From: Streptomyces sp. NBS 14/10 | Lineage (GTDB): Bacteria > Actinomycetota > Actinomycetes > Streptomycetales > Streptomycetaceae | NCBI RefSeq assembly: GCF_002224125.1 | Contig: NZ_NCSM01000011.1 | Span: forward strand, 511,321 to 575,320 | Reading direction: 5' to 3' | Length of the DNA: 64,000 nucleotides | Part shown: piece after piece, positions 54,438 through 64,000 of the stretch | How the letters are laid out: the number at the start of each line of letters is the position of its first letter | How positions within the stretch are numbered: position 1 is the stretch's first letter | Position numbers and translations under genes: made by a program | The notes under the pieces: model-generated | The model's database searches: none | Told to the model about the DNA's origin: nothing | What the model saw: the letters and a program-made list of their open reading frames with translations, nothing else

Positions 54438-54934
54438 AACGCTCCTTCGGTCAAGACGTCGCGGCAGGTGAAATCAGTCCGCCGCTCAGGCCGTTCCTGT
54501 CCGGATTACCGGGCCACCTCAGATGTAGCAGCCCGATCCTTGTTCGCGTTCGGAGGACTGGTACCGAACAAACAACCCCTGAAAAATAGGCGACCTCGAG
54601 CGCGGCGACGACCCCGATCGGCACAAACCGCCCCGATTCGGGCCACGGCAGCCCATGGACGCCGAACCTCGCGGAGACTCCGAGGGCGCAGCACAATTCC
54701 ACTCAGCGCCCAGCCGGCATTCACCGCAACATTCACCATCGCAACTCATTAATGAAAGCACCCAACTTTGCCCAAGTAATGGCAAAGATGCTGGTCGCAA
54801 CGCGTGCGGACCCCGCTCGGCGGCGACGTCACGAATGCCACGTCGTTTCATGTTCTACGTACATTCAACTCTCCATCCTTATGGGCGGCATGATCAATCC
54901 ATAGGGTCCTTGAGGCATTTGAAGGAAGGGACCC
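54438..54934. other. 497-bp gene-poor region between the secreted-protein gene and the ABC operon
   Basis: No convincing gene here; the short ORFs lack ribosome sites and family features. It is less GC-rich than its surroundings. It contains a perfect palindrome TCATTAATGA (54746-54755) and an inverted repeat CTTTGCC-caagtaat-GGCAAAG (54766-54787). Near its end TCCTT pairs with AAGGA around the ribosome site of the ABC gene (54907-54926), which might mask that site. Confidence 0.45.
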
Positions 54935-55882
54935 ATGGAAGAACTCCGCGCAATCCGGGCTCGCGGTATCACGAAGAGCTTCGGTGATGTTGTCGCCCTG
55001 GACGGCATCGATCTCGATGTGACGCAGGGTCAGATCCACGGCCTGGTCGGACCGAACGGCGCCGGAAAGACGACGTTGCTCGGCCTTCTGCTGGGGCTCG
55101 CGGTGGCCGACGGCGGTCGCCTGGAGGTCCTGGGTACACCGGTCGAGCGGGCACTCGCCGCTCCCGACGGTGTGGCCGGCTTCGTGGACGGCCCCGCCCT
55201 CTACCCCTCTCTCACCCCACGGCAGAACCTCGCCGCGCTGGCCGCGCTCCGCGGTCACGACGCGCGCACAGCGGGGATCGACGACGTACTCGCCGAGGTC
55301 GGTCTCACCGACGTCGCCGACGACCGTACCCGCGGCTTCTCCCTCGGCATGCGCCAGCGGCTCGGGCTCGCCGCCGCCCTGCTGACCAAGCCCCGGCTGC
55401 TCGTGCTCGACGAACCGTCCAACGGCCTCGACCCGGCGGGCAAGAAACACGTACACGGTGTCCTGGGCCGGCTCGCGGCCGACGGAACCGCCGTCGTGCT
55501 CTCCAGCCACAACATGGACGACCTCGAGGCGCTGTGCTCCGAGGTGACCATCCTCGCCGCCGGACGCGTCGTCTTCTCCGGCCCGCTGAGCGAGCTGGCC
55601 ACCGAGAACCGTGAACTCGACTACCGGCTGGTCACCTCCGACCCGCAGGCCGCGCGCCGGCTGGCGGACGACGCGCCGGGGATCCAGGTCGTCGACGACG
55701 CCGGGATACGGCAGGACGCCGAACTGCTCGTCGTACGCGGCCTGGTGCCCGCCCTCGACCAACTCGTGGTGCGGCTCGTGGAGAAGGGCGTCGCGCCGCG
55801 CGAGCTGACTCCCCTGGTGTCGCCGCTGGAAGCCGCGTTTCTGACCCTCACCGAGCAGCAGCAGCAGGAGGCGGGCAGATGA
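54935..55882 (+). CDS. ABC transporter ATP-binding protein
   Basis: The protein is 315 aa with an ATG after GAAGGAAGG. Walker A is GPNGAGKTTL (39-48), the signature is FSLGMRQRL, Walker B is LLVLDEPSNGLDP, and the H-loop contains SSHNMDDLE. It is a CcmA/DrrA-type exporter ATPase. It overlaps the permease gene by ATGA and with the next gene forms a three-gene operon. Confidence 0.9.
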   Translation: MEELRAIRARGITKSFGDVVALDGIDLDVTQGQIHGLVGPNGAGKTTLLGLLLGLAVADGGRLEVLGTPVERALAAPDGVAGFVDGPALYPSLTPRQNLAALAALRGHDARTAGIDDVLAEVGLTDVADDRTRGFSLGMRQRLGLAAALLTKPRLLVLDEPSNGLDPAGKKHVHGVLGRLAADGTAVVLSSHNMDDLEALCSEVTILAAGRVVFSGPLSELATENRELDYRLVTSDPQAARRLADDAPGIQVVDDAGIRQDAELLVVRGLVPALDQLVVRLVEKGVAPRELTPLVSPLEAAFLTLTEQQQQEAGR

Positions 55883-57261
55883 CCGCGACCCTCACCCAGA
55901 GCCCGGAACGGGAACAGGACCACGAGAAGGTGACCGGGGGCCGTCGCGTCCCCGTCACCCGGGCCTGTCGCTTCGAGCTCGTCAAGCTGGTCTCCCAGTG
56001 GCGGATCCGCCTGCTGGTCCTCGCCTGCTGGATCGCTCCCGCCCTCTTCGTCGCCGGGGTGAGCCAGCAGAGCACGCTTCCCGTCGACACCCTCTTCGGG
56101 CGCTGGATGCTCGCCTCCGGGTGGGCCGGGCCGCTGGTGATGCTCGGTTTCGCGGGAACCTGGGCGCTCCCGCTGCTGACCTCGGTCGTGGCCGGTGACG
56201 TGTTCGCCGCCGAGGACCGGCTCGGCACCTGGCGCCATCTGCTCGTGGCGGTCCGCTCGCCCCGGCGGATCTTCGTGGCGAAGGCGGTGGCCAGTCTCAC
56301 CGTCCTGCTGCTGCTCGTGGCCGGGCTCGCGGTCTCCAGCACCGTCGGCGGCCTCCTCGTGGTCGGCAACCAGCCGCTGGTCGGTCTCGACGGCCATCTC
56401 CTGGCACCGTCGGACGCCGCCGTCTCGGTCCTGCTCTCCTGGGTCTGCGTCCTCGCTCCGACCCTGGCGCTCGCCGCACTCGGCCTCCTCGGGTCGGTCA
56501 CGCTGGGACGGTCCCCGATGGGGCTGCTGGTGCCCGTGCTCGTCTCGCTCGCGATGGCGGTCGCCCAGATGCTGCCGCTTCCGGTGGCCGTACGCGTCGC
56601 CCTGCCGAGCTACGCCTTCATCTCCTGGAACGGCCTGTTCACCAGCCCCCAGCAACTCGGCCCGCTGCTGATCGGCATCGCTGTCAGCCTCGTGTGGGCC
56701 GTGGTCGCGACGGCGCTGGCGTATGTGCTCTTCGTACGGCGCGACTTCACCAACCTGACCCACGACGGTTCGGGCCGCCGCGCGGTCACCGTCGGAGTCC
56801 TGCCGCTCGTCGGGGTGGCCGCCGCGTCGTTCGCGGTCGTCGCCGCGACGACCTCGGCGACGGGCTCCGGGATCGAGCAGGACAAGGTGCAGCGCTCGCT
56901 CGCCACGGCGTTCGCGCATCTGTACCGCATGCAGACCGACCAGCTCAACCGGCCCGCCGTCACCGAGGCCCAGTTGAAGGCCACGGCGTCGTGCAACAAG
57001 GGAAGCACCAGGGTCGCGGCGGAGGGCCCGGGCAACGACTGGCGCTGCGTCGTGACCTGGCATCTTCCCGGCGTCGAGGCCACGGGACAGGCCATCTACC
57101 AACTCGACGTCACTCCGGACGGGCGGTTCATGGCCGATGGCGATGGACCGAAGGAAGTGAACGGCTACTTCCTGGTGCGGACCCCCGACGGGGACGCACC
57201 GAACCCGCTGTGGCAGTTCGACGGCAACGTCGAACTGCTCGACACCACCCCGAAGGGATAA
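55879..57261 (+). CDS. ABC transporter permease with exported C-terminal domain
   Basis: The protein is 460 aa. Membrane segments lie near residues 45-65, 75-100, 135-160, 190-215, 220-240 and 255-280, plus one at 305-325. After the last helix comes a soluble domain of about 130 residues (SGIEQDKVQRSLATAFAHLY... WRCVVTWHLPG) with two Cys (ASCNKG, WRCVV). It should lie outside the cell. Such an extra domain is unusual for ABC-2 permeases, and may contact the secreted phosphatase-like protein encoded 6 bp downstream. Confidence 0.8.
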   Translation: MTATLTQSPEREQDHEKVTGGRRVPVTRACRFELVKLVSQWRIRLLVLACWIAPALFVAGVSQQSTLPVDTLFGRWMLASGWAGPLVMLGFAGTWALPLLTSVVAGDVFAAEDRLGTWRHLLVAVRSPRRIFVAKAVASLTVLLLLVAGLAVSSTVGGLLVVGNQPLVGLDGHLLAPSDAAVSVLLSWVCVLAPTLALAALGLLGSVTLGRSPMGLLVPVLVSLAMAVAQMLPLPVAVRVALPSYAFISWNGLFTSPQQLGPLLIGIAVSLVWAVVATALAYVLFVRRDFTNLTHDGSGRRAVTVGVLPLVGVAAASFAVVAATTSATGSGIEQDKVQRSLATAFAHLYRMQTDQLNRPAVTEAQLKATASCNKGSTRVAAEGPGNDWRCVVTWHLPGVEATGQAIYQLDVTPDGRFMADGDGPKEVNGYFLVRTPDGDAPNPLWQFDGNVELLDTTPKG

Positions 57262-57267
57262 CGCTCA

Positions 57268-60018
57268 ATGCAGGTCACTCGCCGCCGCAAGCTCGTCGAG
57301 GAAGCCCGGATCAACCTCATCGGTAGACGCATCGGCCGCCGGATACCGCTGTTGACGGCGGGCACCACCGCTGTCGCCCTCGTGGCCACCGGCACGGCGC
57401 TCGCGCAGACCCACCAGTTCGGCACGGACCAGGTCGGCCAGGTCACCGAGAACGGCCAGGTCGTCTCCAGCAACCAGTACATCGCCCCGTACGGCGACCG
57501 TCTCGTCATCAACCAGGGCAAGATCATGTCGTCCTCGGTCAGCCCGGACGGCACGCATATGGCCGCCTCGGTCACCGACGGTGGCGCGGCCCTGGCCATC
57601 GTGGACCTGAAGAGCTGGAAGACGCAGCAGCTCGTCAGCAATGCCGCGTCGTCGAACCCGCGCATCAGCAGCAACAACGTGGGCCAGGAAGGCCCGACGT
57701 ACTCGCCCGACGGCAAGCAGCTGTGGCTGGGCCAGCCGGACGGCTACACCGTGTTCACCGTGAACGCGGACGGCGGCGTCTCCAGTCCGAGGACCGTCGG
57801 CATCCCGGCGCAGGGGTCCAAGCACGCCCTGGTGGCCGCGGCGGTGTTCTCGGCCGACGGCAAGACCGTGTACTCCGCGGTCAACGGCCAGAACCGGGTC
57901 GTCGCCATCGACGCCGCGACCGGGACCGTCCAGCAGAGCTGGAACGTGGGCAACGCCCCGCGCGGCATGGTCGTCGTCGGCAACAAGCTCTACGTGAGCA
58001 ACGAGGGCGGTCGTCCGGCCAAGCCCGGCGAGCCCACGATCAACTCGTACGGTACGCAGGTACTCGCCGACCAGAAGACCGCCGCCACCACCAGCGGCAC
58101 GGTCAGCGTCATCGACCTGGCGAACCAGGACGCCGCGGTCGCCGGCATCGAGGTCGGTCTGCACCCGACCGCCGTATACGCCAAGAACGGCGTGGTGTTC
58201 GTCACCAACACCGCCGACAACAACGTGTCGGTCATCGACACGGCGAAGGACAAGGTCGTCCAGACCATCTCCACCCAGCCGTGGGCCAAGGCTCGGGTGG
58301 GCTACGAGCCCGACGCGGTGACCCTCACCGACGACGGTCATCTGCTGGTGACCCTCGGCCGCGCCAACGCCGTCGCCGTCTACAAGTACACCTCCGCGCA
58401 GGAGCCGGTCAGCTACGTCGGCCTGCTCCCCACGGACTACTTCCCCTCGGAGATCACCACCTCCGGCAACGAGGTGTACGTGTCCAACACCCGTGGCATC
58501 GACGCCCGCCGTAAGGCCGGCGGCGGTCGCGGCACCCACGACACGACGTCGAGCGTGCAGAAGTTCACGCTGCCCGACGACAGCGTGATCAAGTCCTACA
58601 CCGGCAAGGTCTTCAAGCAGAACGGCTGGAACGGCCAGTCGCTCAAGAAGTCCGACGGCTCCCCGGCCAAGCCGGTGCCGGTCCCGGTCAAGCTCGGCGA
58701 CCCCTCGACGATCAAGCACGTCTTCCTGCTCGTCAAGGAGAACCGGACCTACGACCAGGTCTTCGGTGACGTGCCGCGGGGCAACGGCGACCCGTCGCTG
58801 GCCGAGTTCGGTGAGAACGTCACGCCGAACCAGCACGCCCTGGCCAAGCAGTTCGGCCTGTACGACAACACGTACGACATCGGCACCAACTCCGCCGAGG
58901 GTCACAACTGGCTGATGCAGGCCGACGACCCGGAGTACACCGAGTCATCGGCCGGTGAGTACGCCCGCAGCTACGACACCGAGGACGACGCCCTCGGCCA
59001 CCAGAAGACCGGCTTCATCTGGACCGGTGCGCAGGCGGCCCACAAGTCCGTCCGGAACTTCGGTGAGTTCCAGCAGTTCCTGACCAAGCCGGCGGGCGCC
59101 AGCTGGCAGAACCTGTACTGCGACAGCAAGAACATGGCGGCGACCGGTCAGGACACCGCCTACCCGCTGAACTCGACCTCGCCGATCCCGTCGCTCAACG
59201 ACGTGTCGGTGCACGGCTTCCCGAAGTTCGACACCAGCGTCCCGGACGTCTACCGGGCACAGATCTGGAAGAAGGACTTCGAGAAGAACGGTCCGGCGAA
59301 CCTGAACATGTTCTGGCTCTCCAGCGACCACACCGGTGGCCCGGTGAGCGCCGCCTCCCAGGTCGCGGACAACGACCTCGCCGTGGGCCAGATCGTCGAC
59401 GAGATCTCGCACAGCAAGTACTGGAAGGACTCGGCGATCTTCGTCGTCGAGGACGACTCCCAGGCGGGTCTCGACCACGTGGACGGCCACCGTGCCCCGG
59501 TCCAGATCATCAGCCCCTGGGCCAAGCATGGCACGGTGGACAGCCACTACTACTCGCAGATCAACATGATGCGGACCATCGAGCAGATCCTCGGGATCCA
59601 GCCGATGAACCAGAAGGACACCGCGGCCACCCCGATGGCCTCGGCGTTCACCCAGCGACCGGACTTCAGGCCGTTCAAGACGCTGCCCAACCGGACCTCG
59701 CTGACCGACGGTGTGAAGACGCCGCCCTCCTGTGGTCTGGACACCCCCGCGGCGCAGAGCCCGAAGGCGGCGGCCGTGCCGTCGGCCTCGGTGCCGGCGG
59801 ACATGAAGAACGTCGCCGCCCAGTGGGGCCAGTGGAAGTCGAAGCAGCGGCTGACCGGTCCCAACGCCGTTCCGGACTACGCTCCCCCCGCCCAGATGAA
59901 CCATCTCACGTGGTACGAGACCCACAACTGGGCGAAGCCGTACCCGGGTGAGAAGAAGATCTACGCTCCGCAGGACGTGCCGGGCGCCGCCATCCCTTCG
60001 GCGGAGAACGACGGCTGA
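57268..60018 (+). CDS. secreted YncE-like beta-propeller fused to alkaline phosphatase-superfamily phosphoesterase
   Basis: The protein is 916 aa. An Arg-rich N-terminus and hydrophobic helix (IPLLTAGTTAVALVATGTALA, about 30-50) form the signal. Residues ~70-430 are YncE/lactonase-like propeller repeats (VVAIDAATGTVQQSWNVGN; VSVIDTAKDKVVQTI). From ~480 is a phosphoesterase domain: FLLVKENRTYDQVFGDV near 488, where N-R-T is the usual catalytic site, and VVEDDSQAGLDHVDGHRAP near 730, with metal-binding Asp and His. The pair is a known natural fusion. It is probably exported or anchored by the coupled ABC system. The natural substrate is unknown. Confidence 0.85.
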   Translation: MQVTRRRKLVEEARINLIGRRIGRRIPLLTAGTTAVALVATGTALAQTHQFGTDQVGQVTENGQVVSSNQYIAPYGDRLVINQGKIMSSSVSPDGTHMAASVTDGGAALAIVDLKSWKTQQLVSNAASSNPRISSNNVGQEGPTYSPDGKQLWLGQPDGYTVFTVNADGGVSSPRTVGIPAQGSKHALVAAAVFSADGKTVYSAVNGQNRVVAIDAATGTVQQSWNVGNAPRGMVVVGNKLYVSNEGGRPAKPGEPTINSYGTQVLADQKTAATTSGTVSVIDLANQDAAVAGIEVGLHPTAVYAKNGVVFVTNTADNNVSVIDTAKDKVVQTISTQPWAKARVGYEPDAVTLTDDGHLLVTLGRANAVAVYKYTSAQEPVSYVGLLPTDYFPSEITTSGNEVYVSNTRGIDARRKAGGGRGTHDTTSSVQKFTLPDDSVIKSYTGKVFKQNGWNGQSLKKSDGSPAKPVPVPVKLGDPSTIKHVFLLVKENRTYDQVFGDVPRGNGDPSLAEFGENVTPNQHALAKQFGLYDNTYDIGTNSAEGHNWLMQADDPEYTESSAGEYARSYDTEDDALGHQKTGFIWTGAQAAHKSVRNFGEFQQFLTKPAGASWQNLYCDSKNMAATGQDTAYPLNSTSPIPSLNDVSVHGFPKFDTSVPDVYRAQIWKKDFEKNGPANLNMFWLSSDHTGGPVSAASQVADNDLAVGQIVDEISHSKYWKDSAIFVVEDDSQAGLDHVDGHRAPVQIISPWAKHGTVDSHYYSQINMMRTIEQILGIQPMNQKDTAATPMASAFTQRPDFRPFKTLPNRTSLTDGVKTPPSCGLDTPAAQSPKAAAVPSASVPADMKNVAAQWGQWKSKQRLTGPNAVPDYAPPAQMNHLTWYETHNWAKPYPGEKKIYAPQDVPGAAIPSAENDG

Positions 60019-60035
60019 CGCAGAACACGTACCGG

Positions 60036-60077
60036 GGTGGCCCCCTGGCCGGCATCATCGCCGGTCAGGGGGCCACC
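60036..60077. terminator. strong bidirectional hairpin terminator
   Basis: GGTGGCCCCCTGGCCGGC (60036-60053) pairs with 60060-60077 with one mismatch in 18 and a 6-nt loop ATCATC. It lies between the convergent phosphoesterase (ends 60018) and monooxygenase (ends 60092). It has no T-tract, as usual in this group. Confidence 0.85.
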
Positions 60078-60091
60078 TGCGAAGCGCGAGG

Positions 60092-61691
<1,600 letters not shown>

Positions 61692-61730
61692 GGGTCTCAC
61701 CTCCTCGGGCGGTGTCACGGTCCACTGCAA

Positions 61731-61759
61731 GCTACAAGCCCGAGCATCACCCCGTCCAA
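61731..61759 (-). promoter_or_regulatory. candidate promoter of the leader ORF and rox
   Basis: On the minus strand TTGGAC (61754-61759) and TGTAGC (61731-61736) are spaced by 17 bp, close to the vegetative -35/-10 consensus. GCTTG is repeated across the -10 (GCTTGTAGCTTG). Transcription would begin around 61724 and cover the leader ORF. Confidence 0.5.
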
Positions 61760-61823
61760 TCCTTTACCCAGCCACATGAGACCGGGGGCCTTGTCGACGC
61801 CCGTCCCGGGGCCCGGGGAAGGG

Positions 61824-62297
61824 CTACCGCTGTGCGGCAGCCTGGCGCAGATGGCGACTCACATCGCCGACCAGGTTGATACGGACCCGTCGCGCTACGA
61901 AGCGCCACTGCCCATCACGGCGCTCGAAGCGGTCGTGGTACCGACCGCCGGCGATGGGTTGCAGCGGCAGGTCGGGCAGCGCCTGCATCACGGTGACGTA
62001 CGAACGCGAGACCGCCGTGTTCGCCTGTTCGTCGACCTCGATGGCCACATTGGTGGTGACATGCTGGGTTCGCGGCGTGCCGTCGGCGTAGACGATCAGA
62101 GTGTCCTGGAACATCTTCTCGATCGCGTCGCGTCCGCTCACCGGCTCGCCACTGCCTGTGAAGGTGGCGTCAGCGAGAAGGATGCCGAGCCCTGCGAAAT
62201 CGCCGTCGTCCACGAGCTCGGCGTAACGCGCGATCAGGTTCTCGATGGCCCGGTGGCTCGATGCCGGATCGGCGGGCATGCGGGTGGATGTGGCCAT
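61824..62297 (-). CDS. SnoaL-like/NTF2-fold protein
   Basis: The protein is 157 aa from the ATG at 62297, preceded by TTGGAGGAGACC. It has the NTF2 pattern: IENLIARYAELVDDGDFAGLGILLADATF at the start (residues ~18-46), GRDAIEKMFQDTLIVY, and QWRFVARRVRINLVGDVS at the end. It is of the SnoaL_4 type often linked to aromatic-degradation or detoxification enzymes. It is transcribed divergently from the P450, sharing the ACGTACGT-rich promoter region. It lies upstream of rox on the same strand, with rox's own promoter after it. Confidence 0.8.
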   Translation of the reverse strand: MATSTRMPADPASSHRAIENLIARYAELVDDGDFAGLGILLADATFTGSGEPVSGRDAIEKMFQDTLIVYADGTPRTQHVTTNVAIEVDEQANTAVSRSYVTVMQALPDLPLQPIAGGRYHDRFERRDGQWRFVARRVRINLVGDVSRHLRQAAAQR

Positions 62298-62394
62298 GGT
62301 CTCCTCCAAGCGAGACGGGCGATCTTCAGCGCGCTGCGCCGCGACAACAAGGCGCGGCATGAGCGCGACGGCATCGAAGGCCGGCCGTGCCTCC

Positions 62395-62422
62395 ACGTAC
62401 GTAGACGTACGTAAAGGTACGT
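62395..62422. promoter_or_regulatory. ACGTACGT repeat operator between divergent SnoaL-like and P450 genes
   Basis: ACGTACGT (62395-62402) and ACGTACGT (62405-62412) are 2 bp apart, followed by GTACGT (62417-62422). Each 8-mer is a palindrome, so several overlapping binding sites exist. It lies 98 bp from the SnoaL-like start and 125 bp from the P450 start. The regulator is not encoded in the window. Confidence 0.6.
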
Positions 62423-62546
62423 TGTTCTTACCGACGCGAAGGATCCCCCTGTCGCGGGAGAGTTTTTCCATGGGGTCCCTTCCTGCCGCGCGGCACCCGT
62501 AAGTTGCTCGTCGCGGTGTTCGCCACACCCGTCTCCTGGAGAACCG

Positions 62547-63726
62547 TTGTCCCAGATACCTGCCAGCGACGTCGATCTCTACACCGAATCGGCGCGCACC
62601 GACCCCTACGGAATCTATGCCGAGCTTCGGGCTCTCGGGCCCGTGGTGCACCTGTCCCGCTACGACCTCTACGCGTTGCCCCGCTACGACGAGGTGCGCG
62701 CGGCGCTGATGGATTGGCAGACGTTTTCGTCAGCGCGTGGAGTGTTCGTGGATCCGGACGTGAACGCCCAGTTGGAGGGGATCACGCTGTGCAGCGATCC
62801 GCCCGAGCACACGGCGATGCGTTCGGTGCTGGGGCGGCCGCTGCGGCCGGATCGGATGCGCGAGGTGACTCCGCGGATCGAGGTCGAGGCCGACCAGGTC
62901 GTCGAGCGGGTTGTCGGCCGGGGCCGGTTCGAGGTCGTCACCGAACTGGCGGAGTACCTGCCCATGACCGTGGTGTCGGACCTGGTCGGACTTCCCGATC
63001 ACGGCCGGGAAAAGATGCTGGAGTGGGCCGCGGCCATCTGGAACACCCAGGGTCCCGCCGACGACCGGGCAGCCGCGGCGGGGCCGGCCGTCGAGGAGTT
63101 CATGGCATTCGCCATGAATGACGCCGTGCCGGGAAAGATCGACCCCGACGGCTGGGCGGCGCAGCTCTACGAGGCCGCCCGACCGTGGCGAGATCGCGCA
63201 CGACAAGTGCCCGGTGATGATGCTCGACTACGTCACTCCCAGCCTGGACACGACAATCCTCGCGATCGCCAACGCGGTCGCGTTGTTCGCCCAGCACCCG
63301 GACCAGTGGGAGCTGCTGCGCAAGGACCGCTCGTTGATTCCGCACGCGGTCAACGAGTCGTTGCGCCTGGAGACCCCGGTGCCCCAGTTCAGCCGGGTGC
63401 TCACCGAAGACCACGAGATCGGCGGAGTTCCGCTGGCCGCCGGCTCACGGGTCGCGCTGCTCTATGCCTCCGCCAACCGCGACGAGCGCCATTACCCGGA
63501 CCCGACGCGCTTCGACATCACCCGCCGCCCTTCGGACCACCTTGCCTTCGGGCGGGGCGAGCACGTGTGCGTCGGGATGCACCTCGCCAGGCTGGAAATG
63601 AGCGCGTTGCTGGAAAGGCTCGCCGACCGGGTCGCCCGCTTCGAAATCCTCGAACGCCGGCCGATGATCAACAACGGGTTGCGCGGTCTCGACTACCTGG
63701 ACGTGGCGGTCGAACCCGCGACCTGA
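62547..63726 (+). pseudogene. cytochrome P450, frameshifted
   Basis: The frame starts at TTG 62547 (SQIPASDVDLYTESARTDPYG). It reads well to YEAA at ~63179. There one extra C in CCC (63178-63180) shifts the frame. The continuation, ADRGEIAHDKCPVMMLDY, is in the next frame and runs to the stop at 63724-63726. Key P450 features are present across the two frames: ExxR as ESLR, heme ligand in FGRGEHVCVG, and I-helix TPSLDTT. Without the extra base it would be a complete ~392-aa P450. Either a real mutation or a sequencing error is possible. Confidence 0.8.
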
Positions 63727-63740
63727 CGCTCGTCAGGTCG
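63719..63740. terminator. hairpin at the P450 stop codon
   Basis: CGACCTGAC (63719-63727) and GTCAGGTCG (63732-63740) pair perfectly with a 4-nt loop GCTC. The stem contains the P450 stop codon. This is a typical short strong terminator. Confidence 0.65.
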
Positions 63741-64000
63741 TGCTGCCAACCGTCCGACGGCGCTCTCGCCCGCGGGGCGGGTCAGTCGGCGCCGGCCTCC
63801 TTGGGGGCCGACGCCGACGCGCCCGCGCTCACCGCCGCCGTCACCGAAGTGACCTGGGCAAACGGGAGTTACGGGTGTGCTGGGCGGACGGCCCGCAGAC
63901 CGTCGTGGCCTTCGAGCCGCCTCGCGTCACGATGGGCACCATCCTCGTTTAAGGCAATTGACTTCACTCAATCACCATGGTTGCATTCCCCCAGAGAGAG
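63741..64000. other. 260 bp after the P450, no confident gene
   Basis: A 70-codon plus-strand frame overlaps here (63740-63952). Its last part (RVCWADGPQTVVAFEPPRVTMGTILV, about the final 26 codons) looks protein-like, but its first part is Arg-rich shadow sequence. It may be the remnant of a gene that lost its 5' part. The last 50 bp are AT-richer and may hold a promoter for a gene beyond the window. Confidence 0.3.

Noticed and set aside
54451..54702. 83-codon minus-strand ORF in the gene-poor region
   Set aside because: It has no ribosome site, no family features and overlaps other equally poor frames. It is left as non-coding.
61724..61742. GCTTGTAGCTTG near the rox promoter as a rifamycin-associated element
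   Set aside because: It is a direct and not an inverted repeat and overlaps the -10 box. I cannot confirm a match to the published element from memory.

Overview
The window is about 64 kb of very GC-rich actinobacterial DNA, most likely from a Streptomyces chromosome. The signs are strong third-position GC bias, frequent GTG and TTG starts, 4-base ATGA/GTGA gene overlaps, a SARP regulator, Ser/Thr kinases with beta-propeller sensor domains, and very rare TTA codons (the bldA-type signature). I found no rRNA, tRNA, CRISPR array or intact transposase.

Region 1 (1-22455, + strand) is one tightly packed operon for a cell-surface or secreted polysaccharide. It opens with the tail of one Wzz/BY-kinase-like chain-length protein and a second complete one. 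An AsnB-type amidotransferase, a fused dehydrogenase/Gfo-Idh oxidoreductase, a heparinase II/III-like lyase and a beta-helix lipoprotein follow. Next come an O-antigen-ligase-like polymerase, a GT4 glycosyltransferase, a C-methyltransferase, a glucose-1-phosphate cytidylyltransferase, a PIG-L deacetylase, an NDP-sugar epimerase/reductase, a DUF4910 peptidase-like protein, a Wzx-like flippase, a GT2 glycosyltransferase, a polysaccharide pyruvyl transferase, RfbC and a class III PLP aminotransferase. Together they suggest CDP-activated, C-methylated and pyruvylated sugar units built in the cytoplasm, flipped, polymerised and trimmed outside. Two genes carry TTA codons, so output may depend on development.

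Region 2 (22475-33660) holds a PAP2 phosphatase, a minus-strand operon of a membrane-anchored hypothetical protein and two overlapping Ser/Thr kinases with PQQ-like propellers, a divergent 995-aa SARP/NB-ARC/TPR regulator, and a two-component pair whose response-regulator gene overlaps the SARP gene tail to tail.

Region 3 (33782-47228) is accessory metabolism and export: two MMPL exporters, a TIGR01777 epimerase, a large secreted PA14/sorbosone-dehydrogenase/CBM/DUF1080 protein, a TetR-MFS divergent pair with a perfect operator palindrome, a second TetR divergent from the second MMPL, an SDR enzyme and a SnoaL-like protein.

Region 4 (47308-54437) has an M48-like membrane metalloprotease coupled to a small hypothetical protein, a third propeller kinase, a MarR regulator under a perfect 14-bp inverted repeat, a decayed DrrAB-type ABC transporter (pseudogenes), a GNAT acetyltransferase and a small secreted Cys-rich protein.

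Region 5 (54935-64000) has an ABC exporter coupled to a 916-aa YncE/phosphatase fusion, then a rifampicin monooxygenase (Rox) preceded by a 17-codon leader ORF and a hairpin, a SnoaL-like protein and a cytochrome P450 broken by one extra C.
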